Assembly (NCBI GenBank): GCA_029224185.1
Contig: CM055190.1
Coordinates: 22,097,386-22,161,385, forward strand
Source of the DNA: Karalla daura
Taxonomy: Eukaryota; Chordata; Actinopteri; Chaetodontiformes; Leiognathidae
Direction: 5' to 3'
Length of the DNA: 64,000 nt
Below, in pieces: positions 1 through 13,800 of this stretch. The notes below the pieces were generated by a model that saw nothing but the letters and a program-made list of their open reading frames with translations, was not told where the DNA came from and did no database searches. Positions within the stretch are counted from its first letter, which is position 1. Every line of letters starts with the position of its first letter. The translations under genes and the position numbers were made by a program.

Positions 1-3000
1 GGGTGGCCAACGCTGACTGGAAAAAGCAATCCCGAGGCCAGGTGTGGTCCCGGAGCTGAGATATTAACACTCGCCGAAAGTGAAAAAAAAGACCACCCCG
101 GACCTGTCGTTTCGGCCGGGATCCCGACCCCGAGCGAGCGAGCTCAAACCCACGATTTGGGGTGTGAGCCGCCTCCGGGGTGGCCAACGCTCACTGGAAA
201 AAGCAATCCCGAGGCCGGGAGTGGTCCCGGAGCTGAGATATTAACACTCGCCGAAAGTGAAAAAAACGACCACCCCGGACCTGTCGTTTCGGCCGGGATG
301 CCGACCCCGAGCGAGCGAACTCAAACCCACGATTTGGGGTGTGAGCCGCCTCCGGGGTGGCCAACGCTCACTGGAAAAAGCAATCCCGAGGCCGGGAGTG
401 GTCCCGGAGCTGAGATATTAACACTCGCCGAAAGTGAAAAAAACGACCACCCCGGACCTGTCGTTTCGGCCGGGATCCCGACCCCGAGCGAGCGAGCTCA
501 AACCCACGATTTGGGGTGTGAGCCGCCTCCGGGGTGGCCAACGCTCACTGGAAAAAGCAATCCCGAGGCCGGGTGTGGTCCCGGAGCTGAGATATTAACA
601 CTCGCCGAAAGTGAAAAAAACGACCACCCCGGACCTGTCGTTTCGGCCGGGATGCCGACCCCGAGCGAGCGAGCTCAAACCCACGATTTCGGGTGTGAGC
701 CGCCTCCGGGGTGGCCAACGCTCACTGGAAAAAGCAATCCCGAGGCCAGGTGTGGTCCCGGAGCTGAGATATTAACACTCGCCGAAAGTGAAAAAAACGA
801 CCACCCCGGACCTGTCGTTTCGGCCGGGATGCCGACCCCGAGCGAGCGAGCTCAAACCCACGATTTGGGGTGTGAGCCGCCTCCGGGGTGGCCAACGCTC
901 ACTGGAAAAAGCAATCCCGAGGCCGGGAGTGGTCCCGGAGCTGAGATATTAACACTCGCCGAAAGTGAAAAAAACGACCACCCCGGACCTGTCGTTTTGG
1001 CCGGGATGCCGACCCCGAGCGAGCGAGCTCAAACCCACGATTTGGGGTGTGAGCCGCCTCCGGGGTGGCCAACGCTGACTGGAAAAAGCAATCCCGAGGC
1101 CAGGTGTGGTCCCGGAGCTGAGATATTAACACTCGCCGAAAGTGAAAAAAACGACCACCCCGGACCTGTCGTTTCGGCCGGGATCCCGACCCCGAGCGAG
1201 CGAGCTCAAACCCACGATTTGGGGTGTGAGCCGCCTCCGGGGTGGCCAACGCTCACTGGAAAAAGCAATCCCGAGGCCGGGAGTGGTCCCGGAGCTGAGA
1301 TATTAACACTCGCCGAAAGTGAAAAAAACGACCACCCCGGACCTGTCGTTTCGGCCGGGATGCCGACCCCGAGCGAGCGAGCTCAAACCCACGATTTGGG
1401 GTGTGAGCCGCCTCCGGGGTGGCCAACGCTCACTGGAAAAAGCAATCCCGAGGCCGGGAGTGGTCCCGGAGCTGAGATATTAACACTCGCCGAAAGTGAA
1501 AAAAACGACCACCCCGGACCTGTCGTTTTGGCCGGGATGCCGACCCCGAGCGAGCGAGCTCAAACCCACGATTTGGGGTGTGAGCCGCCTCCGGGGTGGC
1601 CAACGCTGACTGGAAAAAGCAATCCCGAGGCCAGGTGTGGTCCCGGAGCTGAGATATTAACACTCGCCGAAAGTGAAAAAAACGACCACCCCGGACCTGT
1701 CGTTTCGGCCGGGATCCCGACCCCGAGCGAGCGAGCTCAAACCCACGATTTGGGGTGTGAGCCGCCTCCGGGGTGGCCAACGCTCACTGGAAAAAGCAAT
1801 CCCGAGGCCGGGAGTGGTCCCGGAGCTGAGATATTAACACTCGCCGAAAGTGAAAAAAACGACCACCCCGGACCTGTCGTTTCGGCCGGGATGCCGACCC
1901 CGAGCGAGCGAGCTCAAACCCACGATTTGGGGTGTGAGCCGCCTCCGGGGTGGCCAACGCTCACTGGAAAAAGCAATCCCGAGGCCGGGAGTGGTCCCGG
2001 AGCTGAGATATTAACACTCGCCGAAAGTGAAAAAAACGACCACCCCGGACCTGTCGTTTCGGCCGGGATGCCGACCCCGAGCGAGCGAACTCAAACCCAC
2101 GATTTGGGGTGTGAGCCGCCTCCGGGGTGGCCAACGCTCACTGGAAAAAGCAATCCCGAGGCCGGGAGTGGTCCCGGAGCTGAGATATTAACACTCGCCG
2201 AAAGTGAAAAAAACGACCACCCCGGACCTGTCGTTTCGGCCGGGATCCCGACCCCGAGCGAGCGAGCTCAAACCCACGATTTGGGGTGTGAGCCGCCTCC
2301 GGGGTGGCCAACGCTCACTGGAAAAAGCAATCCCGAGGCCGGGTGTGGTCCTGGAGCTGAGATATTAACACTCGCCGAAAGTGAAAAAAACGACCACCCC
2401 GGACCTGTCGTTTTGGCCGGGATGCCGACCCCGAGCGAGCGAGCTCAAACCCACGATTTGGGGTGTGAGCCGCCTCCGGGGTGGCCAACGCTCACTGGAA
2501 AAAGCAATCCCGAGGCCAGGTGTGGTCCCGGAGCTGAGATATTAACACTCGCCGAAAGTGAAAAAAACGACCACCCCGGACCTGTCGTTTCGGCCGGGAT
2601 CCTGACCCCGAGCGAGCGAGCTCAAACCCACGATTTGGGGTGTGAGCCGCCTCCGGGGTGGCCATCGCTCACTGGAAAAAGCAATCCCGAGGCCGGGAGT
2701 GGTCCCGGAGCTGAGATATTAACACTCGCCGAAAGTGAAAAAAACGACCACCCCGGACCTGTCGTTTCGGCCGGGATGCCGACCCCGAGCGAGCGAGCTC
2801 AAACCCACGATTTGGGGTGTGAGCCGCCTCCGGGGTGGCCAACGCTCACTGGAAAAAGCAATCCCGAGGCCGGGAGTGGTCCCGGAGCTGAGATATTAAC
2901 ACTCGCCGAAAGTGAAAAAAACGACCACCCCGGACCTGTCGTTTCGGCCGGGATCCCGACCCCGAGCGAGCGAGCTCAAACCCACGATTTGGGGTGTGAG

Positions 3001-6000
3001 CCGCCTCCGGGGTGGCCATCGCTCACTGGAAAAAGCAATCCCGAGGCCGGGAGTGGTCCCGGAGCTGAGATATTAACACTCGCCGAAAGTGAAAAAAACG
3101 ACCACCCCGGACCTGTCGTTTCGGCCGGGATGCCGACCCCGAGCGAGCGAGCTCAAACCCACGATTTGGGGTGTGAGCCGCCTCCGGGGTGGCCAACGCT
3201 GACTGGAAAAAGCAATCCCGAGGCCAGGTGTGGTCCCGGAGCTGAGATATTAACACTCGCCGAAAGTGAAAAAAAAGACCACCCCGGACCTGTCGTTTCG
3301 GCCGGGATCCCGACCCCGAGCGAGCGAGCTCAAACCCACGATTTGGGGTGTGAGCCGCCTCCGGGGTGGCCAACGCTCACTGGAAAAAGCAATCCCGAGG
3401 CCGGGAGTGGTCCCGGAGCTGAGATATTAACACTCGCCGAAAGTGAAAAAAACGACCACCCCGGACCTGTCGTTTCGGCCGGGATGCCGACCCCGAGCGA
3501 GCGAACTCAAACCCACGATTTGGGGTGTGAGCCGCCTCCGGGGTGGCCAACGCTCACTGGAAAAAGCAATCCCGAGGCCGGGAGTGGTCCCGGAGCTGAG
3601 ATATTAACACTCGCCGAAAGTGAAAAAAACGACCACCCCGGACCTGTCGTTTCGGCCGGGATCCCGACCCCGAGCGAGCGAGCTCAAACCCACGATTTGG
3701 GGTGTGAGCCGCCTCCGGGGTGGCCAACGCTCACTGGAAAAAGCAATCCCGAGGCCGGGTGTGGTCCCGGAGCTGAGATATTAACACTCGCCGAAAGTGA
3801 AAAAAACGACCACCCCGGACCTGTCGTTTCGGCCGGGATGCCGACCCCGAGCGAGCGAGCTCAAACCCACGATTTCGGGTGTGAGCCGCCTCCGGGGTGG
3901 CCAACGCTCACTGGAAAAAGCAATCCCGAGGCCAGGTGTGGTCCCGGAGCTGAGATATTAACACTCGCCGAAAGTGAAAAAAACGACCACCCCGGACCTG
4001 TCGTTTCGGCCGGGATGCCGACCCCGAGCGAGCGAGCTCAAACCCACGATTTGGGGTGTGAGCCGCCTCCGGGGTGGCCAACGCTCACTGGAAAAAGCAA
4101 TCCCGAGGCCGGGAGTGGTCCCGGAGCTGAGATATTAACACTCGCCGAAAGTGAAAAAAACGACCACCCCGGACCTGTCGTTTTGGCCGGGATGCCGACC
4201 CCGAGCGAGCGAGCTCAAACCCACGATTTGGGGTGTGAGCCGCCTCCGGGGTGGCCAACGCTGACTGGAAAAAGCAATCCCGAGGCCAGGTGTGGTCCCG
4301 GAGCTGAGATATTAACACTCGCCGAAAGTGAAAAAAACGACCACCCCGGACCTGTCGTTTCGGCCGGGATCCCGACCCCGAGCGAGCGAGCTCAAACCCA
4401 CGATTTGGGGTGTGAGCCGCCTCCGGGGTGGCCAACGCTCACTGGAAAAAGCAATCCCGAGGCCGGGAGTGGTCCCGGAGCTGAGATATTAACACTCGCC
4501 GAAAGTGAAAAAAACGACCACCCCGGACCTGTCGTTTCGGCCGGGATGCCGACCCCGAGCGAGCGAGCTCAAACCCACGATTTGGGGTGTGAGCCGCCTC
4601 CGGGGTGGCCAACGCTCACTGGAAAAAGCAATCCCGAGGCCGGGAGTGGTCCCGGAGCTGAGATATTAACACTCGCCGAAAGTGAAAAAAACGACCACCC
4701 CGGACCTGTCGTTTTGGCCGGGATGCCGACCCCGAGCGAGCGAGCTCAAACCCACGATTTGGGGTGTGAGCCGCCTCCGGGGTGGCCAACGCTGACTGGA
4801 AAAAGCAATCCCGAGGCCAGGTGTGGTCCCGGAGCTGAGATATTAACACTCGCCGAAAGTGAAAAAAACGACCACCCCGGACCTGTCGTTTCGGCCGGGA
4901 TCCCGACCCCGAGCGAGCGAGCTCAAACCCACGATTTGGGGTGTGAGCCGCCTCCGGGGTGGCCAACGCTCACTGGAAAAAGCAATCCCGAGGCCGGGAG
5001 TGGTCCCGGAGCTGAGATATTAACACTCGCCGAAAGTGAAAAAAACGACCACCCCGGACCTGTCGTTTCGGCCGGGATGCCGACCCCGAGCGAGCGAGCT
5101 CAAACCCACGATTTGGGGTGTGAGCCGCCTCCGGGGTGGCCAACGCTCACTGGAAAAAGCAATCCCGAGGCCGGGAGTGGTCCCGGAGCTGAGATATTAA
5201 CACTCGCCGAAAGTGAAAAAAACGACCACCCCGGACCTGTCGTTTCGGCCGGGATGCCGACCCCGAGCGAGCGAACTCAAACCCACGATTTGGGGTGTGA
5301 GCCGCCTCCGGGGTGGCCAACGCTCACTGGAAAAAGCAATCCCGAGGCCGGGAGTGGTCCCGGAGCTGAGATATTAACACTCGCCGAAAGTGAAAAAAAC
5401 GACCACCCCGGACCTGTCGTTTCGGCCGGGATCCCGACCCCGAGCGAGCGAGCTCAAACCCACGATTTGGGGTGTGAGCCGCCTCCGGGGTGGCCAACGC
5501 TCACTGGAAAAAGCAATCCCGAGGCCGGGTGTGGTCCTGGAGCTGAGATATTAACACTCGCCGAAAGTGAAAAAAACGACCACCCCGGACCTGTCGTTTT
5601 GGCCGGGATGCCGACCCCGAGCGAGCGAGCTCAAACCCACGATTTGGGGTGTGAGCCGCCTCCGGGGTGGCCAACGCTCACTGGAAAAAGCAATCCCGAG
5701 GCCAGGTGTGGTCCCGGAGCTGAGATATTAACACTCGCCGAAAGTGAAAAAAACGACCACCCCGGACCTGTCGTTTCGGCCGGGATCCTGACCCCGAGCG
5801 AGCGAGCTCAAACCCACGATTTGGGGTGTGAGCCGCCTCCGGGGTGGCCATCGCTCACTGGAAAAAGCAATCCCGAGGCCGGGAGTGGTCCCGGAGCTGA
5901 GATATTAACACTCGCCGAAAGTGAAAAAAACGACCACCCCGGACCTGTCGTTTCGGCCGGGATGCCGACCCCGAGCGAGCGAGCTCAAACCCACGATTTG

Positions 6001-6372
6001 GGGTGTGAGCCGCCTCCGGGGTGGCCAACGCTCACTGGAAAAAGCAATCCCGAGGCCGGGAGTGGTCCCGGAGCTGAGATATTAACACTCGCCGAAAGTG
6101 AAAAAAACGACCACCCCGGACCTGTCGTTTCGGCCGGGATCCCGACCCCGAGCGAGCGAGCTCAAACCCACGATTTGGGGTGTGAGCCGCCTCCGGGGTG
6201 GCCATCGCTCACTGGAAAAAGCAATCCCGAGGCCGGGAGTGGTCCCGGAGCTGAGATATTAACACTCGCCGAAAGTGAAAAAAACGACCACCCCGGACCT
6301 GTCGTTTCGGCCGGGATGCCGACCCCGAGCGAGCGAGCTCAAACCCACGATTTGGGGTGTGAGCCGCCTCCG
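1..6372. repeat. Higher-order repeat: 18-monomer (3186-bp) block in tandem
   Basis: Marker substitutions recur exactly 3186 bp (18 x 177) apart. The monomer with an extra A replacing C after the A-run (AAAAAAAAGACC) is at about 83-94 and again at about 3269-3280. The ordered series of variants that follows it is the same in both copies: an ACTC instead of GCTC variant, then ATC-type, then a GGGTGT plus TTTCGG variant. The second copy departs from the pattern near 6370. Parts of the same block reappear at offsets of 10620 bp (60 monomers) and 12213 bp (69 monomers), around 11.4-13.9 kb, showing later segmental duplication inside the array. Confidence 0.85.
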
Positions 6373-6385
6373 GGGTGGCCAACGC

Positions 6386-9300
6386 TCACTGGAAAAAGCA
6401 ATCCCGAGGCCGGGAGTGGTCCCGGAGCTGAGATATTAACACTCGCCGAAAGTGAAAAAAACGACCACCCCGGACCTGTCGTTTTGGCCGGGATCCCGAC
6501 CCCGAGCGAGCGAGCTCAAACCCACGATTTGGGGTGTGAGCCGCCTCCGGGGTGGCCAACGCTGACTGGAAAAAGCAATCCCGAGGCCAGGTGTGGTCCC
6601 GGAGCTGAGATTTTAACACTCGCCGAAAGTGAAAAAAACGACCACCCCGGACCTGTCGTTTCGGCCGGGATCCCGACCCCGAGCGAGCGAGCTCAAACCC
6701 ACGATTTGGGGTGTGAGCCGCCTCCGGGGTGGCCAACGCTCACTGGAAAAAGCAATCCCGAGGCCGGGAGTGGTCCCGGAGCTGAGATATTAACACTCGC
6801 CGAAAGTGAAAAAAACGACCACCCCGGACCTGTCGTTTCGGCCGGGATGCCGACCCCGAGCGAGCGAGCTCAAACCCACGATTTGGGGTGTGAGCCGCCT
6901 CCGGGGTGGCCAACGCTCACTGGAAAAAGCAATCCCGAGGCCGGGAGTGGTCCCGGAGCTGAGATATTAACACTCGCCGAAAGTGAAAAAAACGACCACC
7001 CCGGACCTGTCGTTTCGGCCGGGATGCCGACCCCGAGCGAGCGAACTCAAACCCACGATTTGGGGTGTGAGCCGCCTCCGGGGTGGCCAACGCTCACTGG
7101 AAAAAGCAATCCCGAGGCCGGGAGTGGTCCCGGAGCTGAGATATTAACACTCGCCGAAAGTGAAAAAAACGACCACCCCGGACCTGTCGTTTCGGCCGGG
7201 ATCCCGACCCCGAGCGAGCGAGCTCAAACCCACGATTTGGGGTGTGAGCCGCCTCCGGGGTGGCCAACGCTCACTGGAAAAAGCAATCCCGAGGCCGGGA
7301 GTGGTCCCGGAGCTGAGATATTAACACTCGCCGAAAGTGAAAAAAACGACCACCCCGGACCTGTCGTTTCGGCCGGGATGCCGACCCCGAGCGAGCGAGC
7401 TCAAACCCACGATTTGGGGTGTGAGCCGCCTCCGGGGTGGCCAACGCTCACTGGAAAAAGCAATCCCGAGGCCGGGAGTGGTCCCGGAGCTGAGATATTA
7501 ACACTCGCCGAAAGTGAAAAAAACGACCACCCCGGACCTGTCGTTTCGGCCGGGATCCCGACCCCGAGCGAGCGAGCTCAAACCCACGATTTGGGGTGTG
7601 AGCCGCCTCCGGGGTGGCCATCGCTCACTGGAAAAAGCAATCCCGAGGCCGGGAGTGGTCCCGGAGCTGAGATATTAACACTCGCCGAAAGTGAAAAAAA
7701 CGACCACCCCGGACCTGTCGTTTCGGCCGGGATGCCGACCCCGAGCGAGCGAGCTCAAACCCACGATTTGGGGTGTGAGCCGCCTCCGGGGTGGCCAACG
7801 CTCACTGGAAAAAGCAATCCCGAGGCCGGGAGTGGTCCCGGAGCTGAGATATTAACACTCGCCGAAATTGAAAAAAACGACCACCCCGGACCTGTCGTTT
7901 TGGCCGGGATCCCGACCCCGAGCGAGCGAGCTCAAACCCACGATTTGGGGTGTGAGCCGCCTCCGGGGTGGCCAACGCTGACTGGAAAAAGCAATCCCGA
8001 GGCCAGGTGTGGTCCCGGAGCTGAGATATTAACACTCGCCGAAAGTGAAAAAAACGACCACCCCGGACCTGTCGTTTCGGCCGGGATCCCGACCCCGAGC
8101 GAGCGAGCTCAAACCCACGATTTGGGGTGTGAGCCGCCTCCGGGGTGGCCAACGCTCACTGGAAAAAGCAATCCCGAGGCCGGGAGTGGTCCCGGAGCTG
8201 AGATATTAACACTCGCCGAAAGTGAAAAAAACGACCACCCCGGACCTGTCGTTTCGGCCGGGATGCCGACCCCGAGCGAGCGAGCTCAAACCCACGATTT
8301 GGGGTGTGAGCCGCCTCCGGGGTGGCCAACGCTCACTGGAAAAAGCAATCCCGAGGCCGGGAGTGGTCCCGGAGCTGAGATATTAACACTCGCCGAAAGT
8401 GAAAAAAACGACCACCCCGGACCTGTCGTTTCGGCCGGGATGCCGACCCCGAGCGAGCGAACTCAAACCCACGATTTGGGGTGTGAGCCGCCTCCGGGGT
8501 GGCCAACGCTCACTGGAAAAAGCAATCCCGAGGCCGGGAGTGGTCCCGGAGCTGAGATATTAACACTCGCCGAAAGTGAAAAAAACGACCACCCCGGACC
8601 TGTCGTTTCGGCCGGGATCCCGACCCCGAGCGAGCGAGCTCAAACCCACGATTTGGGGTGTGAGCCGCCTCCGGGGTGGCCAACGCTCACTGGAAAAAGC
8701 AATCCCGAGGCCGGGAGTGGTCCCGGAGCTGAGATATTAACACTCGCCGAAAGTGAAAAAAACGACCACCCCGGACCTGTCGTTTCGGCCGGGATGCCGA
8801 CCCCGAGCGAGCGAGCTCAAACCCACGATTTGGGGTGTGAGCCGCCTCCGGGGTGGCCAACGCTCACTGGAAAAAGCAATCCCGAGGCCGGGAGTGGTCC
8901 CGGAGCTGAGATATTAACACTCGCCGAAAGTGAAAAAAACGACCACCCCGGACCTGTCGTTTCGGCCGGGATCCCGACCCCGAGCGAGCGAGCTCAAACC
9001 CACGATTTGGGGTGTGAGCCGCCTCCGGGGTGGCCATCGCTCACTGGAAAAAGCAATCCCGAGGCCGGGAGTGGTCCCGGAGCTGAGATATTAACACTCG
9101 CCGAAAGTGAAAAAAACGACCACCCCGGACCTGTCGTTTTGGCCGGGATCCCGACCCCGAGCGAGCGAGCTCAAACCCACGATTTGGGGTGTGAGCCGCC
9201 TCCGGGGTGGCCAACGCTGACTGGAAAAAGCAATCCCGAGGCCAGGTGTGGTCCCGGAGCTGAGATATTAACACTCGCCGAAAGTGAAAAAAACGACCAC

Positions 9301-10807
9301 CCCGGACCTGTCGTTTCGGCCGGGATCCCGACCCCGAGCGAGCGAGCTCAAACCCACGATTTGGGGTGTGAGCCGCCTCCGGGGTGGCCAACGCTCACTG
9401 GAAAAAGCAATCCCGAGGCCGGGAGTGGTCCCGGAGCTGAGATATTAACACTCGCCGAAAGTGAAAAAAACGACCACCCCGGACCTGTCGTTTCGGCCGG
9501 GATGCCGACCCCGAGCGAGCGAACTCAAACCCACGATTTGGGGTGTGAGCCGCCTCCGGGGTGGCCAACGCTCACTGGAAAAAGCAATCCCGAGGCCGGG
9601 AGTGGTCCCGGAGCTGAGATATTAACACTCGCCGAAAGTGAAAAAAACGACCACCCCGGACCTGTCGTTTCGGCCGGGATGCCGACCCCGAGCGAGCGAG
9701 CTCAAACCCACGATTTGGGGTGTGAGCCGCCTCCGGGGTGGCCAACGCTCACTGGAAAAAGCAATCCCGAGGCCGGGAGTGGTCCCGGAGCTGAGATATT
9801 AACACTCGCCGAAAGTGAAAAAAACGACCACCCCGGACCTGTCGTTTCGGCCGGGATGCCGACCCCGAGCGAGCGAACTCAAACCCACGATTTGGGGTGT
9901 GAGCCGCCTCCGGGGTGGCCAACGCTCACTGGAAAAAGCAATCCCGAGGCCGGGAGTGGTCCCGGAGCTGAGATATTAACACTCGCCGAAAGTGAAAAAA
10001 ACGACCACCCCGGACCTGTCGTTTCGGCCGGGATCCCGACCCCGAGCGAGCGAGCTCAAACCCACGATTTGGGGTGTGAGCCGCCTCCGGGGTGGCCAAC
10101 GCTCACTGGAAAAAGCAATCCCGAGGCCGGGAGTGGTCCCGGAGCTGAGATATTAACACTCGCCGAAAGTGAAAAAAACGACCACCCCGGACCTGTCGTT
10201 TCGGCCGGGATGCCGACCCCGAGCGAGCGAGCTCAAACCCACGATTTGGGGTGTGAGCCGCCTCCGGGGTGGCCAACGCTCACTGGAAAAAGCAATCCCG
10301 AGGCCGGGAGTGGTCCCGGAGCTGAGATATTAACACTCGCCGAAAGTGAAAAAAACGACCACCCCGGACCTGTCGTTTCGGCCGGGATCCCGACCCCGAG
10401 CGAGCGAGCTCAAACCCACGATTTGGGGTGTGAGCCGCCTCCGGGGTGGCCATCGCTCACTGGAAAAAGCAATCCCGAGGCCGGGAGTGGTCCCGGAGCT
10501 GAGATATTAACACTCGCCGAAAGTGAAAAAAACGACCACCCCGGACCTGTCGTTTTGGCCGGGATCCCGACCCCGAGCGAGCGAGCTCAAACCCACGATT
10601 TGGGGTGTGAGCCGCCTCCGGGGTGGCCAACGCTGACTGGAAAAAGCAATCCCGAGGCCAGGTGTGGTCCCGGAGCTGAGATATTAACACTCGCCGAAAG
10701 TGAAAAAAACGACCACCCCGGACCTGTCGTTTCGGCCGGGATCCCGACCCCGAGCGAGCGAGCTCAAACCCACGATTTGGGGTGTGAGCCGCCTCCGGGG
10801 TGGCCAA
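6386..10807. repeat. Higher-order repeat zone with 8-monomer (1416-bp) period
   Basis: A distinctive dimer, a TTTTGG plus ATC monomer followed by a CTGACT plus AGGTGT monomer, occurs at about 6386, 7802, 9041 and 10457. The spacings are 1416, 1239 and 1416 bp, that is 8, 7 and 8 monomers, as expected if one monomer was lost from the middle block by unequal exchange. Confidence 0.75.
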
Positions 10808-13800
10808 CGCTCACTGGAAAAAGCAATCCCGAGGCCGGGAGTGGTCCCGGAGCTGAGATATTAACACTCGCCGAAAGTGAAAAAAACGACCACCCCGGAC
10901 CTGTCGTTTCGGCCGGGATGCCGACCCCGAGCGAGCGAACTCAAACCCACGATTTGGGGTGTGAGCCGCCTCCGGGGTGGCCAACGCTCACTGGAAAAAG
11001 CAATCCCGAGGCCGGGAGTGGTCCCGGAGCTGAGATATTAACACTCGCCGAAAGTGAAAAAAACGACCACCCCGGACCTGTCGTTTCGGCCGGGATCCCG
11101 ACCCCGAGCGAGCGAGCTCAAACCCACGATTTGGGGTGTGAGCCGCCTCCGGGGTGGCCAACGCTCACTGGAAAAAGCAATCCCGAGGCCGGGAGTGGTC
11201 CCGGAGCTGAGATATTAACACTCGCCGAAAGTGAAAAAAACGACCACCCCGGACCTGTCGTTTCGGCCGGGATGCCGACCCCGAGCGAGCGAGCTCAAAC
11301 CCACGATTTGGGGTGTGAGCCGCCTCCGGGGTGGCCAACGCTGACTGGAAAAAGCAATCCCGAGGCCGGGAGTGGTCCCGGAGCTGAGATATTAACACTC
11401 GCCGAAAGTGAAAAAAACGACCACCCCGGACCTGTCGTTTCGGCCGGGATGCCGACCCCGAGCGAGCGAGCTCAAACCCACGATTTGGGGTGTGAGCCGC
11501 CTCCGGGGTGGCCAACGCTCACTGGAAAAAGCAATCCCGAGGCCGGGAGTGGTCCCGGAGCTGAGATATTAACACTCGCCGAAAGTGAAAAAAACGACCA
11601 CCCCGGACCTGTCGTTTTGGCCGGGATGCCGACCCCGAGCGAGCGAGCTCAAACCCACGATTTGGGGTGTGAGCCGCCTCCGGGGTGGCCAACGCTGACT
11701 GGAAAAAGCAATCCCGAGGCCAGGTGTGGTCCCGGAGCTGAGATATTAACACTCGCCGAAAGTGAAAAAAACGACCACCCCGGACCTGTCGTTTCGGCCG
11801 GGATCCCGACCCCGAGCGAGCGAGCTCAAACCCACGATTTGGGGTGTGAGCCGCCTCCGGGGTGGCCAACGCTCACTGGAAAAAGCAATCCCGAGGCCGG
11901 GAGTGGTCCCGGAGCTGAGATATTAACACTCGCCGAAAGTGAAAAAAACGACCACCCCGGACCTGTCGTTTCGGCCGGGATGCCGACCCCGAGCGAGCGA
12001 GCTCAAACCCACGATTTGGGGTGTGAGCCGCCTCCGGGGTGGCCAACGCTCACTGGAAAAAGCAATCCCGAGGCCGGGAGTGGTCCCGGAGCTGAGATAT
12101 TAACACTCGCCGAAAGTGAAAAAAACGACCACCCCGGACCTGTCGTTTTGGCCGGGATGCCGACCCCGAGCGAGCGAGCTCAAACCCACGATTTGGGGTG
12201 TGAGCCGCCTCCGGGGTGGCCAACGCTGACTGGGAAAAGCAATCCCGAGGCCAGGTGTGGTCCCGGAGCTGAGATATTAACACTCGCCGAAAGTGAAAAA
12301 AAAGACCACCCCGGACCTGTCGTTTCGGCCGGGATCCCGACCCCGAGCGAGCGAGCTCAAACCCACGATTTGGGGTGTGAGCCGCCTCCGGGGTGGCCAA
12401 CGCTCACTGGAAAAAGCAATCCCGAGGCCGGGAGTGGTCCCGGAGCTGAGATATTAACACTCGCCGAAAGTGAAAAAAACGACCACCCCGGACCTGTCGT
12501 TTCGGCCGGGATGCCGACCCCGAGCGAGCGAACTCAAACCCACGATTTGGGGTGTGAGCCGCCTCCGGGGTGGCCAACGCTCACTGGAAAAAGCAATCCC
12601 GAGGCCGGGAGTGGTCCCGGAGCTGAGATATTAACACTCGCCGAAAGTGAAAAAAACGACCACCCCGGACCTGTCGTTTCGGCCGGGATCCCGACCCCGA
12701 GCGAGCGAGCTCAAACCCACGATTTGGGGTGTGAGCCGCCTCCGGGGTGGCCAACGCTCACTGGAAAAAGCAATCCCGAGGCCGGGTGTGGTCCCGGAGC
12801 TGAGATATTAACACTCGCCGAAAGTGAAAAAAACGACCACCCCGGACCTGTCGTTTCGGCCGGGATGCCGACCCCGAGCGAGCGAGCTCAAACCCACGAT
12901 TTCGGGTGTGAGCCGCCTCCGGGGTGGCCAACGCTCACTGGAAAAAGCAATCCCGAGGCCAGGTGTGGTCCCGGAGCTGAGATATTAACACTCGCCGAAA
13001 GTGAAAAAAACGACCACCCCGGACCTGTCGTTTCGGCCGGGATGCCGACCCCGAGCGAGCGAGCTCAAACCCACGATTTGGGGTGTGAGCCGCCTCCGGG
13101 GTGGCCAACGCTCACTGGAAAAAGCAATCCCGAGGCCGGGAGTGGTCCCGGAGCTGAGATATTAACACTCGCCGAAAGTGAAAAAAACGACCACCCCGGA
13201 CCTGTCGTTTTGGCCGGGATGCCGACCCCGAGCGAGCGAGCTCAAACCCACGATTTGGGGTGTGAGCCGCCTCCGGGGTGGCCAACGCTGACTGGAAAAA
13301 GCAATCCCGAGGCCAGGTGTGGTCCCGGAGCTGAGATATTAACACTCGCCGAAAGTGAAAAAAACGACCACCCCGGACCTGTCGTTTCGGCCGGGATCCC
13401 GACCCCGAGCGAGCGAGCTCAAACCCACGATTTGGGGTGTGAGCCGCCTCCGGGGTGGCCAACGCTCACTGGAAAAAGCAATCCCGAGGCCGGGAGTGGT
13501 CCCGGAGCTGAGATATTAACACTCGCCGAAAGTGAAAAAAACGACCACCCCGGACCTGTCGTTTCGGCCGGGATGCCGACCCCGAGCGAGCGAGCTCAAA
13601 CCCACGATTTGGGGTGTGAGCCGCCTCCGGGGTGGCCAACGCTCACTGGAAAAAGCAATCCCGAGGCCGGGAGTGGTCCCGGAGCTGAGATATTAACACT
13701 CGCCGAAAGTGAAAAAAACGACCACCCCGGACCTGTCGTTTTGGCCGGGATGCCGACCCCGAGCGAGCGAGCTCAAACCCACGATTTGGGGTGTGAGCCG